Of a stretch of 7,019 bases of DNA, positions 5,299-7,019 are shown piece by piece. The first letter of the stretch is position 1; every line of letters begins with the position of its first letter. The notes under the pieces are model-generated. The model was not told where the DNA came from, did not search any database, and saw only the letters and a program-made list of their open reading frames with translations. The stretch is from DATLZB01 sp035574175. Lineage in GTDB: Bacteria; Pseudomonadota; Alphaproteobacteria; Rhizobiales; Hyphomicrobiaceae. The position numbers and the translations under genes were made by a program. The stretch lies in assembly GCA_035574175.1 (NCBI GenBank), contig DATLZB010000019.1, forward strand, positions 1 to 7,019, written 5' to 3'.

Positions 5299-6369
5299 TC
5301 ATTTGGGCGGCGCGATCGCCGCCTTGGCGCGCTCCACGATGGCGGGCTTGGCCGCATAGAGCTTTTGCACCAGCTTCTGAACGGTCGCGCCGTCGACAGG
5401 CTCGATCGCCAGCTTGGATTTCTCGGCGTCGGCCAGGAATTCCTTGTCGTTGAGCGTTGCCATGAACGCCTTGCGCAGGATGTCGAGCCGCTCCGCCGGA
5501 ATCTCCGCTGGCGCGATGTAGGGCCTGCCGAACACCTGCTGTGCGACGATCAGTTCGGCCACTTCCTTGTTTTGTCCTTCGACGAACTTCCAGATCAGCG
5601 GCACGCCCATCTTCTCCAGTTCAGGATCCGCCTCCATGGCGAATTGGACGAGCAGGTTGACCTTGTTGCCCTTGAGCCAGTCCGACTGCGTCGCCTTGAG
5701 GCTTGTCCAGTCGTAGCCGCACAAGCCGTCCACCTCCCCGCGTTCGATCGCCAGCGCGACGTCGGCGGAGCCCGTGTACCCGGTGACCACCTTGAACTTG
5801 GTTCCGGCCAGCGCGTTCAGCATGTAGGCATAATCGCGGGTCGAACCGCCCGCCTGCGTCGCGCCGAGCGTCGCCTCCATCTTCCGCGCATCCTCGACCG
5901 AGGCGATCTTGGAAGTCTTGAACGTGGCGCATATGCGGGTGGAGTTGTCGGCGCTGCCGATGTAGGCGATCTTGGTTGGATCGTAGCGGTCCGCGGTTCG
6001 CGCATCGAACAACGGCCCCACGATGGCCCCCGGGAACACGGCCCCGAGCGTGGTGCCGTCCTTGGGCGCCAGCCTGTAGACATGCTCCGTAGCTTTCGCA
6101 CTGCCCGCGCCGGGCATGTTCTGGACGACGAAATCGGGTTTGCCGGGGATGTGCCTGCCCCAGTGACGGGCGATGGTGCGCGCGTAGGTGTCGTAACCGC
6201 CGCCGGGGGCCGTCCCGACAATGATAGAGATCGTCTTGCCCTGGTAGAAGTCGGCCGCCGACGCCGCCATTGGGCTCCATAGCGCGATCGCCGAGATGAG
6301 GCCCGCAACCCGGGCCGCACGTACGAGTGCCAGCTGCCGCCGACGATGGACTGCGATTGAGACCGTCAT
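5299..6369 (-). CDS. Bug/TctC-family tripartite tricarboxylate transporter solute-binding protein
   Basis: This 356-residue protein is a periplasmic binding protein of the Bug (TctC) family, which captures carboxylates or other small organic solutes for tripartite TctABC carriers or for sensing. Residues 1-38 are a Sec signal peptide: basic RRRQ at 9-12, a hydrophobic core around 21-33, and an ASA cleavage site before Ala39. The mature start matches the family: FYQGKTISIIVGTAPGGGYDTYART at 41-65, then HIPGKPDFVVQNMPGAGS at 73-90. IAYIGSADNSTRICATF at 134-150 and GEVDGLCGYDW at 211-221 are the later conserved blocks. Cys147 and Cys217 could form a periplasmic disulfide. A strong Shine-Dalgarno site (AAGGGAGGA, complement of 6376-6384) lies 6 nt before the ATG. 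No tctA or tctB membrane genes are in the window, so it is an orphan as far as seen. The ligand cannot be predicted. Confidence 0.93.
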   Translation of the reverse strand: MTVSIAVHRRRQLALVRAARVAGLISAIALWSPMAASAADFYQGKTISIIVGTAPGGGYDTYARTIARHWGRHIPGKPDFVVQNMPGAGSAKATEHVYRLAPKDGTTLGAVFPGAIVGPLFDARTADRYDPTKIAYIGSADNSTRICATFKTSKIASVEDARKMEATLGATQAGGSTRDYAYMLNALAGTKFKVVTGYTGSADVALAIERGEVDGLCGYDWTSLKATQSDWLKGNKVNLLVQFAMEADPELEKMGVPLIWKFVEGQNKEVAELIVAQQVFGRPYIAPAEIPAERLDILRKAFMATLNDKEFLADAEKSKLAIEPVDGATVQKLVQKLYAAKPAIVERAKAAIAPPK

Positions 6370-6387
6370 GGCCAGTCCTCCCTTTTA

Positions 6388-6410
6388 CCGGCCCATTCGG
6401 TTGTGGCCGG
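6388..6410 (-). promoter_or_regulatory. Hairpin next to the ribosome-binding site of the Bug-type gene
   Basis: CCGGCC (6388-6393) and GGCCGG (6405-6410) form a perfect 6-bp inverted repeat with an 11-nt loop. On the leftward transcript it ends 3 nt before the Shine-Dalgarno sequence (6376-6384). It could be an operator for a repressor or an mRNA structure that affects translation. Six base pairs of GC-rich sequence in a GC-rich genome may also be chance. Confidence 0.3.
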
Positions 6411-6676
6411 CTTTTCAATGACATGACCAGTTCACAGCAGCTCAAGGCTGCTTGCCGTCAGCGTGCACCCGACCGCCGCATCGGTCAACCGCGCCGTCCA
6501 TCTCCATGACTCGGCCCACGAAACGAGGCTAGTCAAAGCGCCCGCGACGCCGTCGGCTGATCAGGGCTCGGACGGCTTGGCCTCGCCTTCGCGGAGAGGC
6601 CGAAACGGCCGGCGGTCTGTGCCGCGCGACGACCGCCTCGGCTCGCGCCGATGCCGCGGTGGGACACGTTCGCCCT
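6411..6676. other. Intergenic region upstream of the Bug-type gene, with GC-rich inverted repeats
   Basis: The gap between the mipA-like gene and the Bug-type gene is about 307 nt in total. I find no credible gene in it: short open frames on both strands have no start signal and low-complexity Arg/Ser/Pro composition. The left part should hold the promoter of the leftward Bug-type gene, but I cannot name a clear -35/-10 pair. The right part holds three close inverted repeats: GGCCTC/GAGGCC (6579-6584, 6596-6601), GGCCG/CGGCC with a three-base loop (6598-6602, 6606-6610) and GGCGGTC/GACCGCC (6611-6617, 6631-6637). Confidence 0.5.
6598..6637 (-). terminator. Candidate terminator region downstream of the MipA/OmpV-like gene
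   Basis: Read leftward, the mipA-like stop (6677-6679) is followed after about 39 nt by a 7-bp stem (6631-6637 with 6611-6617, 13-nt loop) and at once by a 5-bp stem with a three-base loop (6606-6610 with 6598-6602). Tandem GC-rich stems directly after a gene end suggest transcription termination or protection of the mRNA 3' end. No T-run follows, so a factor-dependent mechanism would be needed. Confidence 0.3.
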
Positions 6677-7019
6677 TCAGTAGAGCTTGTAAGTGACCGC
6701 AACGGTGCCGGTGAACTGGTCCTGCGTCTCGATGACCGGGCTGTCTCCGGCATCCCCGATGAGCTGGGCATAGGTCGCGCTGAGGATCAGGCCCCAGCGC
6801 TGATCGAGCTGCATGGCTGCGGTCAGCGACAGGAACACGTCTTTGAAGCCGGCATCGGCGTTATAGATTGGCAGGCTCGCAACCGAGTTGGCCGACTGCG
6901 CCGGTGTCACGCTGAAGAAGGCGTCCATGTACTCGTCGGTTGCATAGTTGGTCCCGGCGCCGAACGTGAGCTTGGCGGCGGGAGTGACCTGCATCTCGAA
7001 GGCGCCGCGCAAGCGCAAC
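6677..7019 (-). CDS. MipA/OmpV-family outer-membrane protein, C-terminal part (runs off right edge)
   Basis: The last 114 codons (113 residues and the stop) of a leftward gene are present; the start lies beyond the window. The sequence alternates polar and hydrophobic residues as in a beta barrel. Its blocks fit the C-terminal end of MipA/OmpV proteins: GAGTNYATDEYMDAFFSVTP (strand and loop), then SLPIYNADAGFKDVFLSLTA, then LDQRWGLILSATYAQLIGDAGDSPV, then QFTGTVAVTYKLY. The tail ends in an aromatic residue (Tyr) two after another (YKLY), as recognised by the barrel-assembly machinery, though Phe is more usual. MipA was first described as a scaffold for murein enzymes in E. coli, but most family members have no known function. 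It lies in the same direction as the Bug-type gene, about 300 nt upstream, too far to assume one operon. Confidence 0.85.
   Translation of the reverse strand, partial: LRLRGAFEMQVTPAAKLTFGAGTNYATDEYMDAFFSVTPAQSANSVASLPIYNADAGFKDVFLSLTAAMQLDQRWGLILSATYAQLIGDAGDSPVIETQDQFTGTVAVTYKLY

Noticed and set aside
5278..6282. A 334-codon open frame on the plus strand opposite the Bug-type gene
   Set aside because: It is fully antisense to a gene with a signal peptide, family motifs and a strong ribosome-binding site. Its Arg/Leu/Gly-rich product has no recognisable motif.
6529..6771. An 80-codon minus-strand open frame after the MipA-like gene
   Set aside because: It overlaps the MipA-like coding end in another frame and yields a Ser/Arg/Ala-rich product without a start signal.

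Overview
The window comes from a GC-rich alphaproteobacterial chromosome, most likely Rhizobiales/Hyphomicrobiales. The evidence for this is the style of the proteins: a TrmD of the alphaproteobacterial type, an L19 with a long tail, an adjacent map-radC pair, and an orphan Bug/TctC-type solute-binding protein. This placement is an inference from protein character, not from a marker gene. No rRNA, tRNA, CRISPR array, insertion sequence or phage gene is visible, and nothing in base composition marks an island.

Layout: a TonB-like energy-transducer gene runs leftward off the left edge (1-438). A 176-nt divergent gap follows. Then comes a rightward block of six genes: an NAD(P)H-dependent FMN reductase (615-1205), pyrF (1289-2005), trmD (2022-2750), rplS (2887-3573), map (3673-4497) and radC (4516-5253). 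A perfect 9-bp inverted repeat lies between radC and the next gene, which converges on it. The right side is leftward: a secreted Bug/TctC-family solute-binding protein (5299-6369), a roughly 300-nt gap rich in small inverted repeats, and the C-terminal end of a MipA/OmpV-like outer-membrane protein (6677-7019, running off the right edge).

The central block is housekeeping. PyrF makes UMP, TrmD methylates G37 of tRNA, L19 sits at the ribosomal subunit interface, Map removes the initiator methionine, and RadC is a JAMM-fold protein of uncertain role. The short spacing of pyrF-trmD (16 nt) and map-radC (18 nt) suggests co-transcription. The flanking genes are all envelope functions: TonB-like transducer, periplasmic binding protein and outer-membrane barrel.

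The most interesting points are modest. L19 carries an extra C-terminal helix-hairpin-helix-like domain of a kind I associate with alphaproteobacterial L21 and NuoE tails. The usual rpsP-rimM-trmD-rplS order is broken, with pyrF in place of rpsP-rimM. A strong hairpin stands in the rplS leader, and mutually exclusive hairpins stand ahead of pyrF. I see no clearly novel multi-gene system here.
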